From Megalobrama amblycephala (lineage: Eukaryota > Chordata > Actinopteri > Cypriniformes > Xenocyprididae), in contig NC_063058.1 of assembly GCF_018812025.1 (NCBI RefSeq), positions 19,584,297 to 19,648,296 of the forward strand: 64,000 bases of DNA. Direction: 5' to 3'. The notes below the pieces were generated by a model, which was given only the letters and a program-made list of their open reading frames with translations, made no database searches and was not told the DNA's origin. A program made the translations under genes and the position numbers. Positions 62,854 to 64,000 of this stretch are shown piece after piece (the first letter of the stretch is position 1; every line of letters starts with the position of its first letter).

Positions 62854-63483
62854 TTCAGCAGTGTTTGCATGTTCTGTGAAACCTAATCTTTTCAGATGTT
62901 TCATTCACATACAAATAGCATAAGGATAATGCGAAGAGCTTTGCTCAATCTTTAGGCTGTGTTCAGAGGCTTTGCTTCTTAAATGGACTTTAATTGCACT
63001 CTGATTGCCTCTGAAAATAGTTGTAGGTCCTGACAAAACAAAAAAACATTAATTTCAGGTCATCAATTATATGTTGCTGAGTCATTCCTGTAAAAACATC
63101 TCAGCAGGGGTTGAGGCTCTTTGCTGTGTGCTGCAGTGGCCTCTCCTTCCTCTCTCTTCCTCCTTCATCTCTGTCATCCTTTTGTTCCCCCTCAACCTGC
63201 TGTGTTTGGTTCCCTCCTGAATCCCCGAAGCCTTCACTTCCCTACGGCCCACACTATCCCTCCTCCATCTCTGCCACATCTTTGCTTACCTCATCCCTCT
63301 CCCTCCTATCCTCCTACTCTCCCTCCTCGTCCTCCTGTTACTCAGAATTTTCCTCCTGTTACTTAATGGATTTCAAAATTTTCTGCTGATGAATCTGACT
63401 CTCCTTCCTCAATAACTAATGATAAAATTAACAAATTAATTTTTAATTTTGACATTTTTAAGTTTTTTTCAAATTGAAACTTT

Positions 63484-63592
<109 letters not shown>

Positions 63593-63927
63593 TGATAGTT
63601 TTAGATGGACTTTAATTTCCTTCATTAATTAGAAATTAATAATACTTAAAAAACTAACACTATTTTTTGTTTTTACCTTCTCTCTCTTCTCTACCTTCCC
63701 AGAATTCCTATGCCTGAACTTTTTAAAATTATAGTATAAATAAATAAATGTATTAATTTATTTACTAATTCCTTATTTTTTTTTCTTCATCAATACAAAT
63801 GACAAATTAAAAGTACTATTAAAACACTATTCATTACCTTCCCAATTCTCTTCTACCTTCCCAAAATTCCTCTCTGCAGACATTTGTTGTCCTTCTCTGT
63901 TAACATTCACCTCTTGCATCCTTTCAG

Positions 63928-64000
63928 TAAAGCTGTTAGCTGGGCTTTCTGCTGACCACCTACACCGCTGCTCCTCCCACCTGCTCTGTGCTGGCCAGAA
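63928..64000 (+). CDS. ppip5k1: Candidate next ppip5k1 exon, cut by the window edge
   Basis: A strong acceptor (branch-like GTTAACAT, then CATCCTTTCAG) ends at 63927. Taking the pending G from exon 26, the frame reads VKLLAGLSADHLHRCSSHL and stays open to the edge. The phase fits, but the peptide is not the FEGCSMVPT block expected in PPIP5K1, so this may be an alternative exon or chance. Confidence 0.4.

Noticed and set aside
63111..63389. 92-codon Ser/Pro-rich frame, possible ppip5k1 tail exon
   Set aside because: It is a pyrimidine-rich tract (TCC, CTC repeats) read as Ser/Pro/Leu; no PPIP5K similarity and no clean acceptor-donor pair in the right phase.

Overview
The window is nuclear DNA from a teleost fish, most likely a cyprinid (carp, goldfish or zebrafish relative). 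The genes are split by GT-AG introns, the intergenic DNA is AT-rich, and the spaces are packed with short inverted-repeat DNA transposons, among them several families of a kind common in cyprinid genomes. No bacterial, viral, CRISPR or tRNA/rRNA features are visible.

Layout. (1) 850-2459, + strand: the last two coding exons of a hyaluronan and proteoglycan link protein, most likely hapln3. Its signal peptide and Ig exons lie left of the window. (2) 7697-13755, - strand: a complete aggrecan gene (acan). I assembled 17 coding exons whose phases all agree, giving a 1291-residue product: signal peptide, Ig, two link modules (G1), interglobular domain, two link modules (G2), a compact Ser-Gly chondroitin-sulfate region, EGF, C-type lectin, CCP and a basic tail. 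(3) 13763-31400: a repeat-rich spacer with promoter-like and exon-like signals. (4) 31673-56675 and probably on to the right edge, + strand: a diphosphoinositol pentakisphosphate kinase, best matched to ppip5k1. Twenty-six coding exons cover the ATP-grasp kinase domain, the histidine-acid-phosphatase-like domain and part of the C-terminal tail. One exon (43269-43353) is a base short and breaks the reading frame.

The hapln3-acan pair lies tail to tail, as HAPLN3 and ACAN do in human 15q26. Link protein and aggrecan G1 jointly bind hyaluronan in cartilage matrix, so these neighbours act in one complex. PPIP5K makes inositol pyrophosphates in the cytosol and has no known link to the pair beyond human PPIP5K1 also being on chromosome 15.

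Repeats. At least four TTAA-flanked non-autonomous families (piggyBac-like target site) are present, one with five full copies and an internal palindrome around TTACGTAA. There are several hAT-type elements with readable 8-bp target duplications, TA-flanked foldback elements, two Myb/SANT-bearing Harbinger-like fragments, a tRNA-derived SINE, and long (TA)n and (CTAT)n arrays. Several elements are nested, which gives relative insertion ages. No wholly new system was found. The points most worth checking are the ppip5k1 frameshift, the dispersed TTACGTAA palindrome, and a possible spliced transcript running divergently from acan.
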